Assembly: GCA_002401955.1 (NCBI GenBank)
Contig: NVUQ01000001.1
Location: 217,983-281,982, forward strand
Length of the DNA stretch: 64,000 bases
From: Flavobacteriales bacterium
GTDB taxonomy: Bacteria > Bacteroidota > Bacteroidia > Flavobacteriales_E > Vicingaceae
Direction of reading: 5' to 3'
The position numbers and the translations under genes are program-made. Below are positions 6,580-14,565 of the stretch, in pieces (position 1 is the first letter of the stretch; each line of letters starts with the position of its first letter). Below the pieces are notes generated by a model, which searched no databases, was not told the DNA's origin, and was given only the letters and a program-made list of their open reading frames with translations.

Positions 6580-7878
6580 CTACTTATTATTCGCTCCAAT
6601 TTTAACCCTTTGAATATTCTTATCTATATCTGCAGCAACAAGCTGAACAGTCTTCTGGTTTAAATCATATTCTTTTATTCTGCTACTAAAAGTAGCTACT
6701 TTATCCACAACATTATCTATTATTTCATTATAGTGTAGGATCCCTACTTTTTTGGCTGTGGCTACTATGTCCTCACGATTAACACCTTTTACCTTACCAT
6801 TAATAGATATTTTATGAGGAATTATAAAGCTCTGGTAAGGATCAAAAGGAAAGGTTAAATCGTAAGCTGGAGATAATGACCACCGTCCCTTTTCATCCAT
6901 TAAAAAGGAAAAATTCTTGGTATGATCATCCCTATTAGAAGCCACCACATTAAAGACCATTTGCATAAACAACTGCTCCTTTTGGTTGCTAGGAAGCTTA
7001 AGGTGTTCCATCACACTAAATATATGTTCGTATGAAAATTCGGTATTCTTTCCAAAAAATCCAGTAAGAGCATTTACTGTTTGTTTGTGAACCTTACGAT
7101 TTTTAACTCTATCAAATCTTTTGCTAGCAAAGTGAGCTCTACCCCCTTCACAAATGAGTCTTGAATCAGCTACATTAATTCCAATATCCTTAGCAATTTG
7201 ATTATAAACAAATTCAACATAGTTCTTTTCCCGATTCCAAATATCCTGTGAATCATGCTCCAATTTAACAATGTAGTAATCTACTGGAATGTGATGAATA
7301 ATATCTCCAGCTAATATTTTTTCATTTTCTTTTTTTTGTTCTCTCGTTATGGCTACTAATATTTTTGCTTGAGCACCTCCTACAGATGATCCTATCGTAA
7401 GAATATTTCTTAACGCATCAGGGTTATGCACGAAATCTTCTTGCTCGTATTTTCTTTTGATGATTTTATCTGAAATTTGAGCCAACTCAGACAAATCTAA
7501 GTTATGTGTTATGTTGGGAATGTCTTTCCCTTCATGATACTCTGTTGCTCCGATCCCTCTACCACCTACATACAGAAGCCTTTCTACTGGATTCATTTGA
7601 GATTGATCCATGTCAATTTGTTCTAACCATTCTTTGAATACTACGTTACCAAAAGAATCAGGGAGTGAGTCATTAAATGTTGGTATCATTCCGTTAAATT
7701 TCTCATGATAGTTATTCCCATACAATAACTCTTTTTTATCTGGATGTATCAAAGGAGCTATATTAAATGGAGAATCAATATATTCTTGATCAGACTCGAA
7801 TATTGCAGTATTGTTTCTGTCGTCCCACGAGATGTAACCCACGGTAGTATTCCATATCGATATTTTAGCTGAACTCAT
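6580..7878 (-). CDS. HipA-like serine/threonine kinase toxin (second copy, different subfamily)
   Basis: 432 residues. Elements: N-terminal HipA_N-like domain (TTVGYISWDD at 11-20, then LPDSFGN at 72-78), glycine-rich loop GSSVGGAQAK at 163-172 with S165 matching the E. coli autophosphorylation serine, a likely ATP lysine in YIVKLEH (K205), catalytic loop NRDDHTKN (315-322) and LSPAYDL (335-341). All catalytic residues are present, so it is probably active. The ATG overlaps the stop of the upstream hipB by four bases (ATGA), the usual hipB-hipA order. Sequence motifs are closer to E. coli HipA than those of the kinase at 3337-4614. Target not known. Confidence 0.9.
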   Translation of the reverse strand: MSSAKISIWNTTVGYISWDDRNNTAIFESDQEYIDSPFNIAPLIHPDKKELLYGNNYHEKFNGMIPTFNDSLPDSFGNVVFKEWLEQIDMDQSQMNPVERLLYVGGRGIGATEYHEGKDIPNITHNLDLSELAQISDKIIKRKYEQEDFVHNPDALRNILTIGSSVGGAQAKILVAITREQKKENEKILAGDIIHHIPVDYYIVKLEHDSQDIWNREKNYVEFVYNQIAKDIGINVADSRLICEGGRAHFASKRFDRVKNRKVHKQTVNALTGFFGKNTEFSYEHIFSVMEHLKLPSNQKEQLFMQMVFNVVASNRDDHTKNFSFLMDEKGRWSLSPAYDLTFPFDPYQSFIIPHKISINGKVKGVNREDIVATAKKVGILHYNEIIDNVVDKVATFSSRIKEYDLNQKTVQLVAADIDKNIQRVKIGANNK

Positions 7879-8150
7879 TTATTCTCTTTTTCATACATTT
7901 CTTTTGGCGAGATAGGTGAACTATTCAAAATTTCAAGAAGCTTCTCTGTTTTGTTAAACTCCTTTAGCAGTTTTATAAAAATCAAGAGGCTAGTCCCTCT
8001 ACCTGCTTCTATATCACTAATATGTTTTCTACTCACACCAATTTTAATTGCCAATTGTTCCTGGTTGTACCTTTTATTTTTGCGGAGACCTTTAATTTTG
8101 GCTCCGATTTCTTCTAAAATTTCACCGTCTAACTTTGCATAAAATAACAT
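7875..8150 (-). CDS. HipB-like XRE-family antitoxin/repressor
   Basis: 91 residues from the ATG at 8150. An in-frame ATG at 8171 exists but overlaps the -7 box TATATTTG (8176-8169) and the first operator, so it cannot lie on the transcript. The helix-turn-helix covers about residues 10-65 (GAKIKGLRKNKRYNQEQLA, then GVSRKHISDIEAGRG). It is expected to bind the palindromes just upstream and to block the co-translated HipA kinase. Overlaps hipA by ATGA. Confidence 0.85.
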   Translation of the reverse strand: MLFYAKLDGEILEEIGAKIKGLRKNKRYNQEQLAIKIGVSRKHISDIEAGRGTSLLIFIKLLKEFNKTEKLLEILNSSPISPKEMYEKENK

Positions 8151-8153
8151 AAT

Positions 8154-8285
8154 GTAACTATTTAGTAACAAATATAGGATATTATACCATATATGACACT
8201 ATTTAGTTACAATTATATTTAATTACATGTAACTATATAGTTACATAAATGATGTTTAAGTGTGTTTTTGAAACTAAACAGTTAC
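8154..8285 (-). promoter_or_regulatory. hipBA-2 promoter with four palindromic operators
   Basis: Four 16-bp sites match GTAACTAWWTAGTTAC: 8154-8169 (GTAACTATTTAGTAAC), 8195-8210 (GACACTATTTAGTTAC), 8229-8244 (GTAACTATATAGTTAC, a perfect palindrome) and 8270-8285 (GAAACTAAACAGTTAC). Their starts are 41, 34 and 41 bp apart, a symmetrical arrangement. The first covers the transcript start next to the -7 box TATATTTG. Cooperative binding of HipB dimers and DNA looping or wrapping is the natural reading, by analogy with the multi-operator hipBA promoter of E. coli, though the motif differs. Confidence 0.75.
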
Positions 8286-8369
8286 ATACACATTCCTATT
8301 CTGTGTCTCGCTTAATGATTTAGCCTAAAATAAAGCTCTCGCTCCATTTTTATTTAAAATTGTCCCCCC

Positions 8370-8465
8370 CTATATTTCATCTATAATTTCAGAAGGTGTA
8401 TAATATCCACTCCCACACCCAACAAAAGCAACTCCAATTAGTAGTATGAAAAGTCTATTTAGCAT
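8370..8465 (-). CDS. 31-residue putative lipoprotein
   Basis: Starts with an ATG that overlaps the end of the upstream gene by 11 bases. The product is a hydrophobic signal (MLNRLFILLIGVAFVGCGSG) ending in the lipobox FVGC with C17, and only 14 further residues. The mature lipopeptide would be about 15 residues. Coupled position and a good lipobox support a real gene, but it could also be the truncated front of a longer lipoprotein. No known family. Confidence 0.5.
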   Translation of the reverse strand: MLNRLFILLIGVAFVGCGSGYYTPSEIIDEI

Positions 8466-8934
8466 CTTTCTTAAGTATTGGATAAAGTATAATAGTTAAA
8501 CTTATAAATCCAATGTACCAATAAATAACATCATTAGGCTCATCCCCTTTATATAAACCAAAGCATATTATTGCAATTAGAAAAACAGAAAATAATTTCA
8601 TAACTCCGTACAGATAGTTAATCGTCTTGATAAAATATGAAGGTTTCCTCGTCTCTTGATAAGAATTCATATTATTTACAATCTCATTATAAGCATCAAG
8701 TTCTATCTCCTCCCTCATTTTATCAGTACTTTTCTTTATCCCATCAACATAGTTTTTTCCAGCATAATTCGCCTCAATTATTTGTAAATTTGAGACCAAA
8801 CAATCAATAAAAGCAAACTGCTCACTTGTAATTCTCTTTTGAACTCCATCGCTTACACCTCCCTCAAACATAAGAGCATACTCACCACTAAATTCAATAT
8901 ATAACTTTATATGTTTTAACTTTATCTTCTCCAT
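8455..8934 (-). CDS. two-TM membrane protein of unknown function
   Basis: 159 residues. A soluble N-terminal part of about 100 residues, rich in charged residues and predicted helical, precedes two membrane segments (about 110-128 and 136-153) and a short lysine-rich end. No signal peptide and no motif I recognise. It is translationally linked to the tiny lipoprotein at 8370-8465. The start region has a 41-bp sequence repeated upstream of the gene at 11409. Confidence 0.6.
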   Translation of the reverse strand: MEKIKLKHIKLYIEFSGEYALMFEGGVSDGVQKRITSEQFAFIDCLVSNLQIIEANYAGKNYVDGIKKSTDKMREEIELDAYNEIVNNMNSYQETRKPSYFIKTINYLYGVMKLFSVFLIAIICFGLYKGDEPNDVIYWYIGFISLTIILYPILKKDAK

Positions 8935-8953
8935 AAATTGATGTTCAATGGCA

Positions 8954-8994
8954 CCCTCTAAAAGTACTGAAAATATTAAAAGTTGAGATTATTC
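8954..8994. repeat. 41-bp intergenic repeat, copy 1
   Basis: A stretch CCTCTAAAAGTACTGAAAAT and on to TATTAAAAG...GATTATT matches 11334-11374 at roughly 35 of 41 positions in the same orientation. Both copies lie between divergent genes, directly after the start codon of the left gene, and flank the 9.0-11.3 kb segment. Confidence 0.65.
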
Positions 8995-9022
8995 GTTACT
9001 TTAGAAGAATTCTATAATTTTA

Positions 9023-9721
9023 ATGAAAGCCAAACACAATATTCTCATACACGTATCTATTCTTTTAATATTATGGATAACTTGGTTTTTCTCATCTGAG
9101 CACATACTTGCCGCTTACATACCACAACAGCATGATGTAATTATTTGGTTGTTTCTAACGGGGGTTGGACTTTCAGTAATATTTTTTCTTGTTCTATTAT
9201 CCTATATCATTACCTCAATAATTAGAAAAAAAACTAAAGTGAAAAAACATCTATTAATCATATCAGTTTTACTGCTTGTTGGAAGCCATGGGTTTGGGCA
9301 AGAATCTTCTTACTGCCTGCAATTCTCAAAGGAAAAGAAAAGCCATACTGTAAAAGAAGGAAAAAAAATAAATTACATCATTGCAAATGACTCCACATGG
9401 AAAAAGGGAGTACTTGTTAGAATTACAAAAGACAGCTTATCAATCGAGCATTATAAAGAATCTAAGCTTTTTGCAGAGGATGAAAATACGTTTATCCTCA
9501 CATATCACCTAAAGAATATTAAGGCAATTGCCTACAAGAAACCAGAAACCATTGTAAGAGGTGCCACTATTGCTACAGCATCAACTATTGTTATTATTGC
9601 TTCACTTGGGGCATTGGCAAAGGGTATTAATCCAGAAAACTCTTTTAAAAGGTTTAATAAAATAGTAGATACAGAAACTGGATGGAAAATTGCAATCGTT
9701 AATTTAAACCATCTAAAGTGA
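9023..9721 (+). CDS. probable fusion of a small two-TM protein and a secreted protein
   Basis: The frame encodes 232 residues, but residues 73-93 form a textbook signal peptide (VKKHLLIISVLLLVG, then GFGQ) in the middle, after two membrane segments (about 8-27 and 42-68). The likely ancestral layout is two coupled genes: a 72-residue membrane protein and a secreted protein starting at the GTG at 9239. Before that GTG stands an A8 tract; with seven A residues the first gene would end at a TGA overlapping the GTG, exactly as seen at 274-277 and 9718-9721. The secreted part ends with a hydrophobic segment (GATIATASTIVIIASLGAL) near residue 175-195. No recognised family. Confidence 0.55.
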   Translation: MKAKHNILIHVSILLILWITWFFSSEHILAAYIPQQHDVIIWLFLTGVGLSVIFFLVLLSYIITSIIRKKTKVKKHLLIISVLLLVGSHGFGQESSYCLQFSKEKKSHTVKEGKKINYIIANDSTWKKGVLVRITKDSLSIEHYKESKLFAEDENTFILTYHLKNIKAIAYKKPETIVRGATIATASTIVIIASLGALAKGINPENSFKRFNKIVDTETGWKIAIVNLNHLK

Positions 9722-9810
9722 AAAATCTCCTAACATATCTAATCCTTTTGATTGTTGCTGCTGGGTGTGGTGATAACGTTAATATTTTACAAGTGGAGAT
9801 TGGCTATTAG
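9718..9810 (+). CDS. 30-residue putative lipoprotein
   Basis: GTG start overlapping the upstream stop (GTGA). It reads MKNLLTYLILLIVAAGCGDN with the lipobox VAAGC (C17), then 13 residues and a stop. Same length and plan as the one at 8370-8465, but a different tail. Either a genuine micro-lipoprotein or the truncated start of a longer one. Confidence 0.45.
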   Translation: MKNLLTYLILLIVAAGCGDNVNILQVEIGY

Positions 9811-9816
9811 TAAATC

Positions 9817-11334
9817 TTACTTTATGATTAAAATTGTCTCACCAACAAACTTATTTTCACTATAGGTCATATTATATGTTCCTGATTCCAATATAGACAG
9901 TTTCAGTTTTATCTTCTTCTTTCCTTTAACATCCTTACTCAACAACTTTTCCAAACCTTTATTAGGTTTGGATGAATACACTTTTAACAGACTAGTTTCG
10001 TTAAGACCAGACATTATTAGACAACATTCTTTTCTTGTCTTTACCACTGTATTTAATGCAAATATCTTTCTGCTCAACCTAATAAAACAAGGACAACTTG
10101 GTTTGCTTATTGAATTCTTTTTTTGTCCGTCAAGTAGATTATTTCGATTTGATACAGTATCTTTTCTGCTTGAATTATATTTATTAATAATTGATACTAA
10201 ATCCTTATACTCTAGTTCTTCAAAAGTTGTTTCCCTCATAATTTTTTCATTATCCTCTACTAGTATTTTTATTAATCCTCTAAATTCATTGTGTTGAAGA
10301 ACCATTTCATGAAAATCTCCATCCTGTCCTTTTTTTGCTATAAATACTTCTGTAGTTTCCGTACCATATTCTTCATTATTTACCAGAACTGAGCACCGAA
10401 CAGTGGTAGAATAAAGATTAATACTTCCTTTAATGATATTAGTTGTTATTTTATTCTCATAAACTGGAGTTCCTATCATACTGCAAGCTTTTAACCTAAT
10501 AACATCTATAACTTCATATATTTTTTCTTTAAATTTAAATGTTTTTACATTATTTAACTGAAGTATCCTTTCTTTTTCATAAAGGTCAATCTTATATGTT
10601 AGTTTATCAGATTTGAGTGACCCATCTTTAAAGTAACAGTTTATTAATTCTCCTTTTTTATTGGTATAAAACCCTTCGCTAAAGCTATAATTATTATATA
10701 ATTTCTTATTAAGCACCTCTTTTTCAACACTATCTTTTTTAACTTTCACCTCTTTTTCTGCCGCTTTTATTTTAAGCATCTCTTTTTCAACACTATCTTT
10801 TTTCACTTTCACCTCTCTCTCTTTTTCTTTTTCTGCCGCTTTTATTATCTGATCATTTGGATTATTCATATGAACCCCTTCCTTAAATCTGTTTTTACTT
10901 AAAACAGCCCCATCCTCATCATAAGTAATCCATTTTCCATTTTTTTGATCATTTAAGATTTGACCGGCACTTTTTACTTTACCATTATCATAGTAGTTTA
11001 TTAAAGTATATCTTTTATTGTTTTGAAACGAGTATAATCGCTTTGCTAGAAGTTTATTGTTGATTTTAAATATTCTTTTTGCGTACAACAAGTTTTCAGT
11101 ATGGGTATAATACTCATTGACTGTTTTTAACATTAAATTTCCTTGATCAAATTCAGATATTTCAACTAATTCACCTTTATCATTCCATTTTTTCCATGCC
11201 CCTTGTTTTTTTTCACCCAAGTACTTCCCTTCAATTTTTAATACACCATTGCCCCATTTTTCCACATGTGTCGAATCTTGAGAATAAATTAATCCAACAG
11301 AAAATAAAGCAAGAATTAAAAAACATTTCTTCAT
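9817..11334 (-). CDS. secreted MORN/YwqK-like repeat protein
   Basis: 505 residues with a signal peptide (1-19, GLIYSQ). Residues about 28-160 contain MORN-like units of the YwqK kind (GKYLGEKKQGAWKKWNDKG, then QKNGKWITYDEDG). A highly charged K/E-rich linker (about 165-215) consists of two near-identical copies of KAAEKE..VKVKKDSVEKE and is probably a coiled coil. The C-terminal 90 residues form beta strands ending SGTYNMTYSENKFVGETILI, which resembles a weak T9SS sorting domain. Function unknown. Convergent with the small lipoprotein gene, 6 bp away. Confidence 0.65.
   Translation of the reverse strand: MKKCFLILALFSVGLIYSQDSTHVEKWGNGVLKIEGKYLGEKKQGAWKKWNDKGELVEISEFDQGNLMLKTVNEYYTHTENLLYAKRIFKINNKLLAKRLYSFQNNKRYTLINYYDNGKVKSAGQILNDQKNGKWITYDEDGAVLSKNRFKEGVHMNNPNDQIIKAAEKEKEREVKVKKDSVEKEMLKIKAAEKEVKVKKDSVEKEVLNKKLYNNYSFSEGFYTNKKGELINCYFKDGSLKSDKLTYKIDLYEKERILQLNNVKTFKFKEKIYEVIDVIRLKACSMIGTPVYENKITTNIIKGSINLYSTTVRCSVLVNNEEYGTETTEVFIAKKGQDGDFHEMVLQHNEFRGLIKILVEDNEKIMRETTFEELEYKDLVSIINKYNSSRKDTVSNRNNLLDGQKKNSISKPSCPCFIRLSRKIFALNTVVKTRKECCLIMSGLNETSLLKVYSSKPNKGLEKLLSKDVKGKKKIKLKLSILESGTYNMTYSENKFVGETILIIK
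10709..10846. repeat. 63-bp tandem repeat inside the coding sequence
   Basis: Two head-to-tail units starting at 10709 and 10772 share most bases; the second has an insertion that adds the KER residues. They encode the duplicated charged linker of the MORN-like protein. A likely hotspot for copy-number change. Confidence 0.7.
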
Positions 11335-11374
11335 CCTCTAAAAATACTCAAAATATTAAAAGCCGAAATTATTG
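11334..11374. repeat. 41-bp intergenic repeat, copy 2
   Basis: Matches 8954-8994 in the same orientation. It sits directly between the divergent starts of the genes at 11334 (-) and 11409 (+), as the first copy does between 8934 (-) and 9023 (+). Confidence 0.65.
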
Positions 11375-11408
11375 TTAATAAGTTAAAGTTATTTGTTAAT
11401 TTTGAAAA

Positions 11409-12971
11409 ATGAAAAAGACAACCATCCTTATCTTAACAATTACTTTATCATTTTTTGGATTTTCTCAAACCACCTATAGTGATATTGCTCCAGCACTATA
11501 CAGGAACTGCACCTCATGCCATAGGGTTGGTGGTGGTGCACCTTTCTCTATGTTAACTTATAGTGATATTGCTCCTTGGGCTACTGCAATGCAAACAGCA
11601 ATACAGGATGGTGAAATGCCCCCTTGGGCTCCAGATACATCTTACATGCATTTTATTAATGAAAGACCTCTTTCTCCAGCAGATAGAGATACCATTTTAG
11701 CATGGATAAATGATGGTGCTTTAGAAGGGAACCCAGCCCTATTACCAGCACCACCTGTTTATCCACAATACTTACTCAATGGAACTCCAGATACTATTAT
11801 TAATATGACTCCCTTTAGTAGTAATGCAGGAGCAAATGATGCATATAACACTTTTATTATTCCGTTAACAATGAATCAGAGCAGATATGTAAGAGCTATT
11901 GAATTTGTTCCTGGAAACCCTGACTTAATTCATCATTCTATAATTAAAGCAGATACTGCTGGAGATGTATTGCAAAACACCACGGGTAACTCTTTTAATA
12001 TACTTGGAGACATTGCAATAGGAACATGGGCCCCTGGATCTATACCTATTGTTTTTCCAAATTCTACTCAATTAAAAATGGGAATAGAAATACCGGCAAA
12101 TGGAGATATTATTATGCAAATACATACTCCCTCAGGAACCTTAGGGCAATCCATAACTTGCCAAATAAGGCTTTACTTTTATCCTATTGGAGAACCAGGA
12201 ATTCGTCCTGTTTATGACTTTGTTCCTTTACAATATTGGGGATTTGATTTTTGGATTGGCCCTGAACAGATTAAAAGCTTTTCAACAGAGGCAAACACCT
12301 ATTCTTTTGACATCTCTTTATTCTCCGCATTTCCGCACTCACATCAAATCTGTACAGAAATTTTAAATTATGCTTATGATACCGTAAGCCTAGATACTGT
12401 TGACTTAATGAAAATAAATAATTGGGATTTTGAACACCAGCAATATTATACCTATAAAAATTTAGTAAAAATTCCTTCAGACCACAAGTTTCATTCTGAT
12501 CATACCTTTGATAATACTCATCATAACCACCACAATCCATTTGATCCTCCTCAACTTATAACTGTAGGAACCGGTTCTAATGATGAAATGCTATTTGATG
12601 GTTTTCAATTTATCACTTACCAAACTGGCGATGAACTAATAAATGTGGATAGTATCTTAGCTAACGACCCTTTACTAAACTATACTGCTATAGGAATAGA
12701 TAAGGTTTCTGGACCAGTAGAATCTAACTCTTATGTCTATCCAAATCCTGTAACAGGTAAATCATTCATTTATTTTAACCCTCGACACAGAAATTGGAAT
12801 GATTACACTCTTAAAGTTTGGAATATTAAAGGGCAATCTATTGACATGTCTTACACAATGAAAAAGGGCTATTTTGAGATAAACAAAGGGAATCTAAATG
12901 CCAACATCTATTTTTATCAAATTTCTGACAGTAATGGAAAAGTTTCTTCAGGTAAAATTGTGATTCAATAA
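11409..12971 (+). CDS. T9SS-exported cytochrome c/copper monooxygenase-like protein
   Basis: 520 residues: signal peptide (1-20), a heme-binding CTSCH (C34, C37, H38) in a short cytochrome-c-like domain (to about 105), then two beta domains that carry a PHM-like set of copper ligands: H175-H176 (DLIHHS), H239 (MQIHTPSG), H310 and H312 (FPHSH), and M394 in SNDEM. A His-rich loop (358-376) lies between. The end is a type A sorting domain (SYVYPNP to KIVIQ). The layout fits copper type II ascorbate-dependent monooxygenase-like proteins with fused heme domain; the substrate is unknown. A TAATTTTG -7 box sits at 11397-11404, only four bases before the ATG, so the message would be nearly leaderless if used. 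Confidence 0.75.
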   Translation: MKKTTILILTITLSFFGFSQTTYSDIAPALYRNCTSCHRVGGGAPFSMLTYSDIAPWATAMQTAIQDGEMPPWAPDTSYMHFINERPLSPADRDTILAWINDGALEGNPALLPAPPVYPQYLLNGTPDTIINMTPFSSNAGANDAYNTFIIPLTMNQSRYVRAIEFVPGNPDLIHHSIIKADTAGDVLQNTTGNSFNILGDIAIGTWAPGSIPIVFPNSTQLKMGIEIPANGDIIMQIHTPSGTLGQSITCQIRLYFYPIGEPGIRPVYDFVPLQYWGFDFWIGPEQIKSFSTEANTYSFDISLFSAFPHSHQICTEILNYAYDTVSLDTVDLMKINNWDFEHQQYYTYKNLVKIPSDHKFHSDHTFDNTHHNHHNPFDPPQLITVGTGSNDEMLFDGFQFITYQTGDELINVDSILANDPLLNYTAIGIDKVSGPVESNSYVYPNPVTGKSFIYFNPRHRNWNDYTLKVWNIKGQSIDMSYTMKKGYFEINKGNLNANIYFYQISDSNGKVSSGKIVIQ

Positions 12972-13044
12972 CTACCTTTTATTTCAGATTAGAGGACCCT
13001 TATTTTGTTAATTGATAGTAACTTTGTAATTCAAAACGTTAGTT

Positions 13045-14565
13045 ATGAGTTCAAAAAAAGTAGCACTTATCATTTTAGACGGTTGGGGCATTGGCGACCA
13101 ATCCCAATCGGATGCCATTTACAATGCTAACACTCCTTTTTTTGATAGCTGTTTAAATAACTACCCTAATTCAACATTAAAAACTTATGGTGAGCATGTT
13201 GGTTTACCTAAAGGACAAATGGGCAACTCAGAAGTTGGTCATTTAAACATTGGGGCCGGAAGAATTGTTTACCAAGATTTCTCTAAAATTAATAATGCTG
13301 TTGCTGATAATTCTATTGCTGATAACGAAACTATTTTAAACGCTTTTAAATACGCCAAACAAAATAATGGTGCTGTTCATTTTATGGGTTTAGTTTCTGA
13401 TGGCGGAATACATTCTCATCAAAACCACCTCTATAAATTATGTGATTTAGCCAAAGAAAATAAGGTAAATGATGTTTTTGTACATGCTTTTACCGATGGT
13501 AGAGATTGTGATCCTAAAAGTGGAAAAAAACATATTGAAACCTTAGAAAATCATTTAACTAATTCTACTGGAAAATTAGTTTCTGTTATTGGTCGTTACT
13601 ATGCCATGGATAGAGATAACAGGTGGGAAAGAGTTAAAAAAGCCTATGATTTACTGGTTAACGGTGAAGGAGAAAAAAGTACTAATCTAGTAAATTCTAT
13701 TCAAGAATCTTACAACAACGATTTAACGGATGAATTTATAAAACCACTCATTAAAGTTGATGAAAACAAAAACCCTATTGCTACAATTAAAGAAAATGAT
13801 GTAGTTATCTGTTTTAATTACAGAACCGATAGATGTAGAGAAATAACCATTGCTTTAACGCAAGAAGACTTAACCAGTGAAGGAATGAAAACGATTCCCT
13901 TACATTATGTTACCATGACCAACTACAACAGAAACTTTAAAAATGTTAATATTATCTACGATAAAGACAACATTAAAAACACCCTTGGCGAAGTTTTAGA
14001 AGCCAACAATAAAACTCAAATACGTATTGCCGAAACAGAAAAATATCCTCATGTTACTTTTTTCTTTTCGGGCGGTAGAGAGGCTGAATTTAATGGCGAA
14101 AAACGTTTAATGGCAAAATCGCCTAATGTTGCCACCTACGATTTACAACCGGAAATGAGTGCAGAAGAGCTTACTCAAAAAATAGTATTAGAAATTGAGA
14201 ATCAACCTACAGATTTTATTTGTTTAAACTTTGCCAATACTGATATGGTTGGACACACAGGTGTTTACTCTGCCATTACCGCTGCTGCAGAAAAAGTTGA
14301 TAGTTGTGTAGAACGTATCGTAACAAAAGGAATTGAAAATGATTATTCATTCATTATTATTGCTGATCATGGTAATGCAGATTTTGCAATCAATCAAGAT
14401 GGTTCTCCAAACACGGCACATAGTGTTAACCCTGTTCCTTGTATTTTAATTGACAACGATTATTCAGAAATTAAAAATGGAACATTAGCCGATATAGCTC
14501 CAACAATTTTAAAATTACTTGAAGTAAATCGTCCTAAAGAAATGACTGGCGATATTCTTATCTAA
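13045..14565 (+). CDS. gpmI: 2,3-bisphosphoglycerate-independent phosphoglycerate mutase
   Basis: 506 residues, full length. Interconverts 3- and 2-phosphoglycerate in glycolysis and gluconeogenesis, in the cytoplasm, with two Mn ions. Seen motifs: metal ligand in LDGWGIG (D12), nucleophile S62 in MGNSEVGH, substrate loop HAFTDGRDCDP, GRYYAMDRDNRWER, FNYRTDRCREI, NTDMVGHTG and ADHGNAD near the end. A -7 box TAACTTTG lies at 13019-13026. Its last 8 bases overlap the 3' end of the convergent adhesin gene, and its last 24 codons are copied at 17908-17982. Confidence 0.97.
   Translation: MSSKKVALIILDGWGIGDQSQSDAIYNANTPFFDSCLNNYPNSTLKTYGEHVGLPKGQMGNSEVGHLNIGAGRIVYQDFSKINNAVADNSIADNETILNAFKYAKQNNGAVHFMGLVSDGGIHSHQNHLYKLCDLAKENKVNDVFVHAFTDGRDCDPKSGKKHIETLENHLTNSTGKLVSVIGRYYAMDRDNRWERVKKAYDLLVNGEGEKSTNLVNSIQESYNNDLTDEFIKPLIKVDENKNPIATIKENDVVICFNYRTDRCREITIALTQEDLTSEGMKTIPLHYVTMTNYNRNFKNVNIIYDKDNIKNTLGEVLEANNKTQIRIAETEKYPHVTFFFSGGREAEFNGEKRLMAKSPNVATYDLQPEMSAEELTQKIVLEIENQPTDFICLNFANTDMVGHTGVYSAITAAAEKVDSCVERIVTKGIENDYSFIIIADHGNADFAINQDGSPNTAHSVNPVPCILIDNDYSEIKNGTLADIAPTILKLLEVNRPKEMTGDILI

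Noticed and set aside
8151..8171. Earlier ATG as the hipB-2 start
   Set aside because: It overlaps the -7 box and the first operator; the ATG at 8150 fits the promoter.
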